In this document: piece after piece, positions 54,282 through 63,300 of the stretch
How positions within the stretch are numbered: position 1 is the first letter of the stretch
Layout of the letters: the number at the start of each line of letters is the position of its first letter
Assembly (NCBI GenBank): GCA_017303755.1
Contig: JAFLBS010000001.1
Span: 62,001 to 126,000 of the forward strand
Reading direction: 5' to 3'
DNA from: Flavobacteriales bacterium
Lineage (GTDB): Bacteria > Bacteroidota > Bacteroidia > Flavobacteriales > Flavobacteriaceae
Length of the DNA stretch: 64,000 nucleotides
The notes under the pieces: model-generated
The model's input: only the letters and a program-made list of their open reading frames with translations
What the model was told of the DNA's origin: nothing
Databases searched by the model: none
Program-made: the position numbers and the translations under genes

Positions 54282-54314
54282 AACCCTCGAAGGGTTTGAA
54301 ACCCTTCGAGGGTT
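54282..54314. terminator. Strong hairpin after the TetR gene
   Basis: AACCCTCGAAGGGTTT pairs with AAACCCTTCGAGGGTT around GA. It lies 3 bp below the TetR stop and 114 bp above the paaE start, so it can separate regulator and catabolic transcription. Confidence 0.7.
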
Positions 54315-54316
54315 GT

Positions 54317-54892
54317 TTACAATTGAACAATTCCGTTGAGTAGCACTTGCACCATATTTGATTTTAGTACTGACGGATTCGGACTTTTCTTTTTTCCATA
54401 CCAGAGATATAAAGTTCTCAAAGTAGAAAGTGTTGAGAAGATGATGACTTCGAGATTGAGGTTTTTGATTTCACCGTCTTCAATCCCTTTTTTGACGATG
54501 GTTCGGAAGTTTTCTTCATATTCTTCGCGCATTTTGATAAAATAACTCAAATCAGAATCAGTAAGATGCATCCAATCATTATTTAGGCAAGCCAGCGCAT
54601 TAGAATCGCGCAAAGTGATGTCGATGTGAAGTTGAATTACCCGTTCGATTTTTTGAATAGCAGAGTTTTCAGAGGCAACAATTTCGTCCATTACAGAAGT
54701 AAATTCTTCGGCAATTTCTATGATAATTAACACTAAAATCTCTTGCTTTGATTTGATGTGATTGTACAAACTCGCCGCTTTGATGTCCATAGCTTGAGCA
54801 ATGTCACGCATAGTAACAGCGCTGTAGCCTTTCTCTTTAAAAAGGGTTGCAGCAACGTTTATAATTTCGGTTTTGCGATCGGTAATTTTCAT
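54317..54892 (-). CDS. TetR-family regulator, probably of phenylacetate degradation
   Basis: This 191-residue regulator starts at ATG 54892 (MKITDRKTEIINVAATLFKEKG); TTG 54901 is less likely. The helix-turn-helix is YSAVTMRDIAQAMDIKAASLYNHIKSKQEIL (about 22-52). The C-terminal ligand domain is helical (DIKNLNLEVIIFSTLSTLRTLYLWYG region). Its position at the head of the cluster, and TAAC-N4-GTTA operators before both itself and paaE, suggest a repressor released by phenylacetyl-CoA, as PaaR in other phyla (inference). Confidence 0.88.
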   Translation of the reverse strand: MKITDRKTEIINVAATLFKEKGYSAVTMRDIAQAMDIKAASLYNHIKSKQEILVLIIIEIAEEFTSVMDEIVASENSAIQKIERVIQLHIDITLRDSNALACLNNDWMHLTDSDLSYFIKMREEYEENFRTIVKKGIEDGEIKNLNLEVIIFSTLSTLRTLYLWYGKKKSPNPSVLKSNMVQVLLNGIVQL

Positions 54893-54898
54893 CGATGT

Positions 54899-54938
54899 CA
54901 AATATATAGAATATTTTGAGTTGGGTAACTTTTGTTAC
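54899..54938 (-). promoter_or_regulatory. TetR gene promoter region with inverted repeat
   Basis: TATATTTG on the minus strand (54899-54906) fits a -7 box close to the start codon. GTAACTTTTGTTAC (54925-54938) is an inverted repeat with the same TAAC-N4-GTTA core as the paaE operator and lies about where the -33 region would be. This suggests autoregulation. Confidence 0.5.
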
Positions 54939-55013
54939 TGAAATGTAATTTGGGTTGAGCTACTTTTGTCTTAGAAATTTGATTTTCAGGAACACAGATA
55001 AAAAAAATTAAAA

Positions 55014-55039
55014 CCCTTCGACTGCGCTCAGGGTGACAT
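55014..55039. repeat. TCGACTGCGCTC dispersed word
   Basis: CCCTTCGACTGCGCTCAGGG forms a small dyad (CCCT...AGGG) 20 bp upstream of the rhodanese gene. The same family is at 41608 inside the E2 gene and at 47415. Confidence 0.7.
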
Positions 55040-55058
55040 AAATTAAAAAAATAAAAAT

Positions 55059-55367
55059 ATGGGATTATTAAGTATGTTAGGTTTAGGTGGAAAAACAGAA
55101 AGTGTGAAAGAATTTATGGATAAAGGAGCCGTGATTATTGATGTAAGAACGGTTGGTGAATACAGAAATGGACACATTAAAGGTTCGAAAAACATTCCGT
55201 TGGATATGATTTTTTCGAAAGTGAGTGAAATCAAACGTATGGAAAAACCTGTGATTGTTTGTTGTCGTAGCGGAATGCGAAGTGGTCAAGCTGCTTCCAT
55301 TTTGAAAAACAGCGGTATAGAAGTACTGAATGGTGGCGGATGGCAAAGCTTAGAAAGCAAATTATAA
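55059..55367 (+). CDS. Rhodanese-like sulfurtransferase domain protein
   Basis: This 102-residue single-domain rhodanese has VIIDVRTVGEYRNGHIKGSKNIPL (26-48) and active-site loop CCRSGMRSG with Cys69. No signal peptide; MGLLSMLGLGGKTESVKEF is a short helical N-terminus. It is a cytoplasmic sulfur carrier or transferase; partner unknown. It is divergent from the TetR gene and has its own terminator. Confidence 0.93.
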   Translation: MGLLSMLGLGGKTESVKEFMDKGAVIIDVRTVGEYRNGHIKGSKNIPLDMIFSKVSEIKRMEKPVIVCCRSGMRSGQAASILKNSGIEVLNGGGWQSLESKL

Positions 55368-55404
55368 TTGAATTTGATTGATTGGGTTTATTGATTGTTG
55401 ATTG

Positions 55405-55436
55405 AAACGGCTCTTGTTATAAGAGCCGTTTTTTAT
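55405..55436. terminator. Terminator after the rhodanese gene
   Basis: AAACGGCTCTT-GTTAT-AAGAGCCGTTT followed by T-run. It overlaps the stop of the convergent MORN-protein gene and can serve both. Confidence 0.88.
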
Positions 55437-57151
55437 TTTTTTACAAAACCTTTTCCGTCGCATTTGGAGCAACCCATTACGGTGTATTGACCTGATCCTG
55501 CACAATGACTGCATTTAGCTAAACCACCTGTATTTCCGGTATGTCTATCGTAAGTAACCAAATCTTTTCGATAACCTGCGCCTTTACACATTGGACATTG
55601 GGTTTTTATAACTCCAAGACCATTGCATTGATTACATTGGTATTCGTTTTGGAATTTAGCAGTCGCAGCTTCCTGAGCTATTCGTTCTTGCTCTTTTTGT
55701 TGCTGATATTCTGCGAGATTTCTTTGGGAAATAGGATGATCAAAATTATAATGTGGAAAATCAGAATTGTCAACAAAATAAACGCGTTGACAGTCTTCCT
55801 CGCCATTTTTTCGAATGAAACAACAACTTCCTGAATAACCATCTTTCCAATTTGTAGCGGTGACTTTACACCCTTCATATCCCCAATGATTGTTATCAGT
55901 AATATAGACGGTTCCTGCACCTTCAATCTGTCCATATTGATTAAACTCACCTTCATAATATCGGCTGTACATACGTTTTTCAGTACGTGGAAAAGTTTGT
56001 TTACCAATGTACTTACCCTCTTTAAAACCCGTAACTTCTATTAATTTTTCATCAACAGTAAGATTTCCATTTTGAGGCAATCCGTTTTGGAATTCACCTG
56101 CAAATACAATTTTCTTATCGAGATATGCTTTTACACATTTTCCGTGAAATTTATAGTTTTTTATTGTACCAATAATTGTGTACTTGTTTCTATTTAAGTC
56201 TTCATCATTCATTACAAAATCGCCAATTGGCTTTCCGTTTTCAAAATTTCCAACCATTTCAAAACCGAAACCTGTCTCAAGATTTTTAGCAACATAAATA
56301 GTAGCTTCGCCGTTTTGACAATCGCCTTTAACACAAAAAGTATAGGGTGCTAAATAAGTTATAGGTTGAACTAATTTCTCTAAATAAAATTTGCCCCACT
56401 TTGTAGTATTTGATTCGTCTTTGTAAGGAATATAACCCGTTATACCATCCAAATTAAATATAGCAAAAAAAGAACCTTTGTCGTTTTGAATTTCCCATTT
56501 TTTTATTGGTCTGTTGTTGGACAATTCGCCTTTGTAAAAAAATCCCTCTTTGGTGAAGTATTCAGTATAACCATCCAAACTTTTGTCCGGATTTAGAAGT
56601 GAAACAATTTTTGTTCCATCTGGCTTTTCGTAATAGAACTTTGTTTTGTTCTCGTAACCATGCATTTTCAGTGTTGTTCCATCTTTGAATGTATACAATT
56701 GATTGATTGATTTTCCAGTAAAATTACAACAACCATTGCGGTTAGCGGAAGTTATTTCGAGATTATCGCCATTAGCATAAACATATTGACCATCAATAGG
56801 ATATCCTTCAAAAAAATGTCCTTTATAAGTATCTCCGTTGGAGAAATTCATTGTGCCAAAACTGATTGAAACCGTATTTTCATGTCCACCATAATTACTT
56901 TGAACACTTCCAACAAAAACACTTTTGTCTTTAAAAGTAATACGGTAACCACCTCCTTTTTCTATTATTAATTTTTTTTCTTTCATGTAAAGTTCTTTTT
57001 CGGGAACGAATTGAATTTTAGGTATTTCAATGGGTAATTTTAGTTGAAATAATTCAGGGAAAAGTTCTTTAGTAACTACAGTGGTAGCCGTATTTTGTGC
57101 GAAACCAAAAAACCATATAAAAGTAACAACAAGGGAAAAAATTCTTTTCAT
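55433..57151 (-). CDS. Secreted MORN-repeat protein with DnaJ-type zinc-finger tail
   Basis: This 572-residue protein has a signal peptide (about 1-19, WFFGFAQ). The centre (about 60-440) contains MORN-like stretches such as GTMNFSNGDTYKGHFFEGYPIDGQYVY, FFYKGELSNNRPIKKW and YYEGEFNQYGQIEGAGTVY. A charged helix (QQQKEQERIAQEAATAKF) leads to four CxxCxGxG motifs: CNQCNGLG, CPMCKGAG, CSHCAGSG, CSKCDGKG (about 508-569), as in the DnaJ cysteine-rich domain. Zinc binding would be unusual outside the cytoplasm. It follows the 431-residue lipoprotein gene after 44 bp. Function unknown. Confidence 0.85.
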   Translation of the reverse strand: MKRIFSLVVTFIWFFGFAQNTATTVVTKELFPELFQLKLPIEIPKIQFVPEKELYMKEKKLIIEKGGGYRITFKDKSVFVGSVQSNYGGHENTVSISFGTMNFSNGDTYKGHFFEGYPIDGQYVYANGDNLEITSANRNGCCNFTGKSINQLYTFKDGTTLKMHGYENKTKFYYEKPDGTKIVSLLNPDKSLDGYTEYFTKEGFFYKGELSNNRPIKKWEIQNDKGSFFAIFNLDGITGYIPYKDESNTTKWGKFYLEKLVQPITYLAPYTFCVKGDCQNGEATIYVAKNLETGFGFEMVGNFENGKPIGDFVMNDEDLNRNKYTIIGTIKNYKFHGKCVKAYLDKKIVFAGEFQNGLPQNGNLTVDEKLIEVTGFKEGKYIGKQTFPRTEKRMYSRYYEGEFNQYGQIEGAGTVYITDNNHWGYEGCKVTATNWKDGYSGSCCFIRKNGEEDCQRVYFVDNSDFPHYNFDHPISQRNLAEYQQQKEQERIAQEAATAKFQNEYQCNQCNGLGVIKTQCPMCKGAGYRKDLVTYDRHTGNTGGLAKCSHCAGSGQYTVMGCSKCDGKGFVKK

Positions 57152-57195
57152 TCTTTGAAAATTTGAAAAATTTACTAGTATAAAATTAAAAAATA

Positions 57196-58491
57196 TTAAT
57201 TAGTAATCAATACGACATCTGAAACAATTTTTGCTAATGGAGTTGATGGAATGGTTTTTACAATTGATATCAAAACGCCGTTGGGAGTTGACTCTAAAGC
57301 TGAAATTCTATCGTCAGTTACTGTTAAATTAGGTTTCTCAATTACAAAGGATGAACCTGATAATTTGTAGAGATTTTTATCTCTTCCTGATATCAAATAA
57401 ATGTTACTTCCCGAAAAAACTAGGTCTTTATACACTCGATTAGTGTCGCCTGGAAGCAATGCAATTGTTGATGGTAAACTCACACCTGTTTTTACTACTT
57501 CAATTGCGGTTCCGTTGAATTTATATATATCTAAAATATCGGAATTAGAACGTCTTACAACCATAAAAGGATTGTTTACATTATTTGGATTTTTGTGAAG
57601 TGTAATTGTATTTACAGAACTCCAACCTGAACCAATACTACCAATTCCGTCTAAACTGGTTACATTACTAAAAGTGCTTCCGTTGTAACTGATGATGTTG
57701 ATTTTTCCGTTTGAAAGATTGGAAGTGTAGCTCAACCAAGCCCAATATACTTTATCAGTAGTACCAACTTTTGAAGCGTCATTGGTCATTGGTATGTTTG
57801 TGTTACTGCCTGCAACATAATCCATTTGATTTACTACTTCTCCTACCCATGAAAAATTTGAAGGGTTGTATCGATACAACATTGGTTTGCCATAATTGGA
57901 ATTGTACCCTACACTCAACATAAAATTGGCGTGGTTTATCGTATGCATATATCCTTGATTGGAACTTGCTGAAATTGCGCCTGAAAAGAAAGTTGGACTG
58001 TGCACATATATTCGAGTTCCTTCAAAACCATAAGAACCATGTGCACCGCTAGTAGAATTATAGGAAATCAAACGTGTATAATTGGTGTCGATTTCAAAAT
58101 CATCATTGGCAGAAGAATTTTGAAATCCTACTTTATTAGTGCTAGATGTTGTATTAAAATCGCCTTGACAATTTAAAACAGCTCCATAAGACAAAAGAGA
58201 AATTGACGGAACTGTATATTTTGCGAATGTCGAAAAAACACCGTTATCATCAATTATTTTATAAACTTCTGCCGTGTGATAATTATAATTATTATTATCG
58301 CCTTCTGTTGGTGGAAATTGATATAATCTAAACTTAAAAGTTCCGCCATTATTGGCATAAAAAGTCTTTGCTGGATCTATTTCTTGGGCAATCGTGCTGC
58401 TGTTAGAAGAGTCTTCAGAAGAATCCGATGAGCACGATGAAAATAAGAATAAATTGGAGAGCACTAGTAGGATTAAACATCTTTTCATCAT
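57196..58491 (-). CDS. Secreted lipoprotein of unknown function
   Basis: This 431-residue lipoprotein (MMKRCLILLVLSNLFLFSSC, lipobox Cys at about 20) has a Ser/Asp-rich spacer (SSDSSEDSSNSS). The body is beta-rich with repeated hydrophobic strands, for example YYNYHTAEVYKIIDD-type, MLYRYNPSNFSWVGEV, VYWAWLSYTSNLSNGKINIISYNGS and DLVFSGSNIYLISGRDKNLYKL, suggestive of a propeller. No family identified. A conserved promoter motif lies upstream (58514-58565). ATG 58488 is an equally possible start. Confidence 0.75.
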   Translation of the reverse strand: MMKRCLILLVLSNLFLFSSCSSDSSEDSSNSSTIAQEIDPAKTFYANNGGTFKFRLYQFPPTEGDNNNYNYHTAEVYKIIDDNGVFSTFAKYTVPSISLLSYGAVLNCQGDFNTTSSTNKVGFQNSSANDDFEIDTNYTRLISYNSTSGAHGSYGFEGTRIYVHSPTFFSGAISASSNQGYMHTINHANFMLSVGYNSNYGKPMLYRYNPSNFSWVGEVVNQMDYVAGSNTNIPMTNDASKVGTTDKVYWAWLSYTSNLSNGKINIISYNGSTFSNVTSLDGIGSIGSGWSSVNTITLHKNPNNVNNPFMVVRRSNSDILDIYKFNGTAIEVVKTGVSLPSTIALLPGDTNRVYKDLVFSGSNIYLISGRDKNLYKLSGSSFVIEKPNLTVTDDRISALESTPNGVLISIVKTIPSTPLAKIVSDVVLITN

Positions 58492-58513
58492 TAAAAATTT
58501 AAAAATTGATACA

Positions 58514-58565
58514 CAAATTTACCATCTGAATAAAGCAAAAGAAATACGTAAAATTCCGTATAAAT
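58514..58565 (-). promoter_or_regulatory. Second shared promoter module, upstream of the lipoprotein gene
   Basis: -7 box TAAATTTG on the minus strand (58514-58521). The dyad GAAATACGTAAAATTCCGTA (58541-58560) lies 18 bp past the TTTCT side. The same arrangement occurs before the Sel1-like gene at 60250-60298. Confidence 0.55.
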
Positions 58566-58566
58566 A

Positions 58567-58597
58567 AAAACCATCTCGCATTACACAAGATGGTTTT
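58567..58597 (-). terminator. Terminator after the Sel1-like gene
   Basis: AAAACCATCT / AGATGGTTTT stem (58567-58576, 58588-58597) with a T-run on the minus strand, 45 bp below the stop of the 58642-60228 gene. Confidence 0.75.
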
Positions 58598-58641
58598 CAA
58601 ACTACTATAAAAACTACTTACTACTTCTATTTTGTTTACTA

Positions 58642-60228
58642 TTACTTACTCCATTTTTCTTTATATTTTTCCAACTCATAGTTGTGATTTCGTTCCATGT
58701 ACCAACTCATTGAATCAAATTCTTTGTAATACTCGTCTTTTTTGGTTGGATCTTTTTTGAAATTGGCCAAAATGTTTTGAGCTTCTTCATAGTCAGATAA
58801 TTTATATCCTTTAATATTCCACGCACCCGCCATTTCATAATTTAAAGCGCCGTTGTAATCACCTAATTCGGCTGCTTTTTTAAAATATTCCAAGCATTTT
58901 ATTTTGTCTTCTTTGATGATTCCTGCAGCGATCATAAGTCCGTACATATTCAAAGCTGAAGGATCATTTAGCTTTGCGCATTGAGCAATAATTTCTTTTG
59001 CATTGAAGTTGAAATCGTTACTTTTAATGGTAAATCCGTTTCCTTTTTCGTAGTGACAAGCTTGACAACTGGAATTCTCACATCGTCCAAAATACTTTTC
59101 ACATTCGGTTACACTTTCCTCTATAAAACGGAGATATTTTAACAATTTAACCACCGAAATGTCTTGTCTTTTGGCATAATACAACCAATCTTCGGCTTCA
59201 AATTTTCGGAGTTCACCGCCATCGTCTCCATAAAAATTCAAATACAGATAATAATTGGGTTTTCGGGCGTATTCACTTTTAGAAAAAGGCGATATGCATT
59301 GCACATTGAGTTGTTTCAAAGCATAACCTTCTGCTTCTTCGGTATTGAATTTTGAATGAGCGCGCTGAGCCAAACGAACAAAAGGTGTATTTTCTGAGGT
59401 GATTATTTCATTTACCCTCATGGCTAAGGCTGGATATTTTTTCTCTAATTCTAAGTATTTGTCTAAAAATAAATTATCTTCTTTATAAAATCTCAAATGA
59501 GTATAAGGATTGAAATGTACGCCTTCTTTCTCATCGTGAAATCCATTAAAAAAGACAGGTATCAATTGTGTTAAAATAAGTTGATCGACTTCTTCTGTTT
59601 TTTTGGGAAATCTTTTTTGCAATTTTTCTAAGTTTTTTAATGCCGAAACGGGATAGAATGTCGATTTCAAAGCATAATAAATTAGCTCATCATAAGTTGC
59701 TGTAGTTTCTTTTTCAGAAAACAAAGTAACATAATTGGCATAATTCAGAACTGCGTCTTTAATTTTTTGCCGCGAACTGCTGTAATGAGGAAGGGATTTT
59801 GGGTCTCCATCTCCCAAAGCTTCCAGAATTGCGGCGTGAATTTCACCCTGAGAAATTGGATTTTCACTCAACAACGATCGATAATACTTATTTACCTGAT
59901 AATATTCTTTCCAATCCGACTTTTGTTGTTCTTCTTTTTCTAATCGTTCTCTTTTTTCTTTTTCGGCTTTGGCTTGTTCCTCAGCTGCTTTTTCAGCTCT
60001 TTCTCGCGCTGTTTTTTCATACGAATAATTATTTCCGCTTCCGTAATTCCCAGAAACACCCGAACTGGTACTCGAACTCATGTTGGATCGATGTGCATTG
60101 TCGTTTTGCTTCATTCGATCTTGACGCATTTGCTCCAAACGATATACATCGGGTGCATGATAGGCATCGCCGTATTGAGAATAAGCAAAAGAAACTGACA
60201 ACAATAGCAGATAAAAAGCTTTCTTCAT
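58642..60228 (-). CDS. Secreted Sel1-like repeat protein with charged coiled-coil N-terminus
   Basis: This 528-residue protein has a signal peptide (about 1-18, SFAYSQ). A Ser/Gly/Tyr-rich stretch then leads to a charged coiled coil (KTARERAEKAAEEQAKAEKEKRERLEKEEQQ, about 72-104). The middle is helical. A Cys-rich segment CEKYFGRCENSSCQACHYEKG lies near 390-410. The C-terminal half has Sel1/TPR-like units (DPSALNMYGLMIAAGIIKEDKIKCLEYFKKAAELGDYNGALNYEMAGAW). A scaffold role at the cell surface is possible. A conserved promoter motif precedes it. Confidence 0.78.
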   Translation of the reverse strand: MKKAFYLLLLSVSFAYSQYGDAYHAPDVYRLEQMRQDRMKQNDNAHRSNMSSSTSSGVSGNYGSGNNYSYEKTARERAEKAAEEQAKAEKEKRERLEKEEQQKSDWKEYYQVNKYYRSLLSENPISQGEIHAAILEALGDGDPKSLPHYSSSRQKIKDAVLNYANYVTLFSEKETTATYDELIYYALKSTFYPVSALKNLEKLQKRFPKKTEEVDQLILTQLIPVFFNGFHDEKEGVHFNPYTHLRFYKEDNLFLDKYLELEKKYPALAMRVNEIITSENTPFVRLAQRAHSKFNTEEAEGYALKQLNVQCISPFSKSEYARKPNYYLYLNFYGDDGGELRKFEAEDWLYYAKRQDISVVKLLKYLRFIEESVTECEKYFGRCENSSCQACHYEKGNGFTIKSNDFNFNAKEIIAQCAKLNDPSALNMYGLMIAAGIIKEDKIKCLEYFKKAAELGDYNGALNYEMAGAWNIKGYKLSDYEEAQNILANFKKDPTKKDEYYKEFDSMSWYMERNHNYELEKYKEKWSK

Positions 60229-60249
60229 AATTTAGAGGTATTAGTCTTT

Positions 60250-60298
60250 CAAACTTACAATAAATCATTATCTAAGAAATACGTATAATTTCGTATAT
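60250..60298 (-). promoter_or_regulatory. Second shared promoter module, upstream of the Sel1-like gene
   Basis: -7 box TAAGTTTG on the minus strand (60250-60257). The dyad GAAATACGTATAATTTCGTA (60276-60295) lies 17 bp away. Distances to the start codon are about 46 bp, as for the lipoprotein gene. Confidence 0.55.
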
Positions 60299-60300
60299 TA

Positions 60301-60331
60301 AAAAACCACCCCGAAAAAATCGGGATGGTTT
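60301..60331 (-). terminator. Terminator after the 1,199-residue gene
   Basis: AACCACCCCG / CGGGATGGTT stem (one mismatch) with flanking A-run and T-run, 29 bp below the stop of the 60360-63959 gene. Confidence 0.8.
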
Positions 60332-60359
60332 AAAAAAACTGAAAATATAAAACTACTTA

Positions 60360-63300
60360 CTACTTTTTGATTACTTTGAAGATTTCCACCTTAGTATCAA
60401 CAAGAACTTTTATGATGTAAGTTCCAGTTGAATAACGTGACATATCAACCGTGGTTTCTAGCTCGTCGATTGTTTTTACAAACACAACTTGACCGAGCAT
60501 GTTTACTACTTCAATTTTCGACATGGATTCAGTAGATGAAATATTCAACACATCGATCACTGGGTTTGGATACAATTTGATTTCATTTTTGATGAATTCT
60601 TCGTTTCCTAAACATCCACCTAATGTCATAGTCACCGCCAATCGATCGATACTTTCACAACTTGTTACCGTTTGAGAAGCATAATAAGTTGTACCGGCAG
60701 TTATTGGTGTTCCAGCAGGAATCACATTTCCGCCACTTGGAGCATCGTACCAAATAATATTCGAACCAGTTACTACAATTAAATCAACGGTTTCTCCATC
60801 GCAATAGGTTTGATTTGCAAATCCACTTGGCGCTGATGTTGGAGCTATTGAAGCCGTCACAGCAGTTCGAGGCGAAATACAATCTCCATTTTGCGACTCT
60901 ACATAATAGGTAGTAGTAGAAGTTAAAACTGGAGTTGTAAAATTACTTCCCGTTGCCAGTAAATTTCCGCCACTTGGAGCATCGTACCAACTGATTACAC
61001 CATTGCTTGATGTTGCAGATAGAGTAAGTGTTCCAACATCGCAACGACTATTTGGAGTAGTTGACGTAATTACTGAAACAGCATATACTGTAGCTACCAC
61101 AGCAGTTCGAGCCGAAGAACAAGTTCCGTTAACAACCTCAACATAATAAGTTGTAGTTGTTCCTAAAACTGGTGTTGTAAAAGTTCCGCCAGTAGCAACT
61201 AAAGTTCCGCCAGTTGGAGCATTGTACCAATAAATGGTTCCGATGCTTGCTGTTGCTTGTAGGATGACACTTCCGTCACCACAACGACTTGCTGGCGTAG
61301 TTGATGTTAATATTGGCTGTTCATTTACAGAAGCCGTTATCGCTGTTCTTGACGAAATACAATCACCATTTTGAGCTTCTACATAATAGGTTGTTGTAGA
61401 ACTAAGGACTGGAGTCGTAAAACTAGTTCCTGTTGCTACTACATTCCCACCTGTTGGAGCATCGTACCAACTAATTATACCATTGCTAGCTGTAGCAGAA
61501 AGTGTTAACGTTCCCGCATCACAGCGACTTGCCGGAGTAGTTGATGTAATAACAGCAGCTGCATAAACTGTTGCTTGAACAGCGGTTCGAGCTGAACTAC
61601 AAGTTCCGTTTACAACCTCAACATAATAGATTGTAGTTGTTCCTAAAACTGGAGTTGCAAAAGTACCACCAGTGGCAACTAAAGTTCCGCCAGTTGGAGC
61701 ATTATACCAATAAATGGTTCCGATACTTGCCGTTGCTTGTAAGGTTACACTTCCATCACCACAACGACTTGCTGGAGTGGTTGATGTAATAACTGGTTGC
61801 TCATTTACGGTTGCTGTTACAGCAGTACGTGTTAGAGTTGTACAACTTGAGCTTGAAGACTCCACATAATAAGTTGTAGTTGATGTCAAACTTGGCGTTG
61901 TAAAACTAGTTCCAGTTCCCACTAAGTTTCCTCCTGTTGGAGCATCGTACCAGTTGATTGTACCTGAATCGGTTGTAGCTCCCAGAGTTACAGTTCCAGA
62001 ATCACAACGACTTGCTGGAGTAACTGATGTAATTACTGGAATTGGAATGTAAGTATAAACTACTGGAACTCTTGTCGAAACACAACCATTATCTATGGCT
62101 TCAGCATAATACGTATATGAACCACCACTTACTGGTAAACTTGTCCCTGAATAAAAAGCGGTTCCACCCGTTGCCACACTGTACCAATAAATAGTACCTG
62201 CACTGGCTGTTGCAAATAAAGTTCCGCCACCTTGACCACAAATTGTAGCATCTGTTGTAGATGTGATTGTTGGCGTTGTATTTACAGTAGCAATAACGGG
62301 TACTCTTAGTGATGTACAACTTCCGTTAACCGCTTCCACATAATAAGTTGTAGTTGTACTGATTGACGGCGTTGTAAAACTGTTACCAGTTCCTAAAACA
62401 CTTCCACCCGAAGCTGAACTGTACCAATTTAACGTTCCAGCATTAGTTGTTGCTCCCAAAGTCACCGTTCCCGAATCACACACTTGAGATGGAGAAGTTG
62501 AGGTAATACTTGGAGTCGAATTTACAGTTGCTAAAACGGCAGTTCGAGTTGAAGTACAGGTTCCATCTGTGCTTTCCACATAAAAATTAGTTGAAACTGA
62601 AATGGATGGAGTTGTAAAGCTACTTCCAGTTCCTAATAATGTTCCTCCAGTTGGTGTGTTATACCAACTTAAAGTTCCATTAGAAGCGGTTGCTTGTAGC
62701 GTAACACTTCCCGAATCACAGCGACTCGCTGGAGTAGTTGACGTGATGGTTGGCACATTATTTACTGTTACTACAACTGCCGTTCTTGGAGAAGTACAAC
62801 CATTTAAAGTGGTTTCTACATAATAGGTTGTAGTTGCTGTAACATTGGGAGAGAAACTGGTTCCCGATGAAAGCGCTGTGCCGCCTGAAGCTTCAGCATA
62901 CCAAAAAACAGTTCCCGCACTAGCTGTTGCTGAAATAGTTACCACACCTGAACCACATCGTGTTGCCGGAGTTGTTGAAGTGATGGTTGGAACATCTGTT
63001 ATCGTTGCCGTAACAGGTACTCTTGGAGATTCACAAAGTCCGAATAGGTTAGCAGCCGCTGAAACATAATACGTTGTAGTGGTTGAAAAAAATTGTTGGT
63101 ATGTTCCCGGAGATGCAATAGTTCCTAATAAATTTCCACCTGTGGGTGCATCGTACCAATTAAGAAACCCAGAGCTTGCAGTTGCCGATAGTGTAACAGA
63201 ACCAGGACCACAATTACTACCTCCTGTCACAGAAGTAATTACTGGATTAGCATATACTGTTATGTGGTCGGTTGCTATTATTGTATTGGTTCCATTGTAA

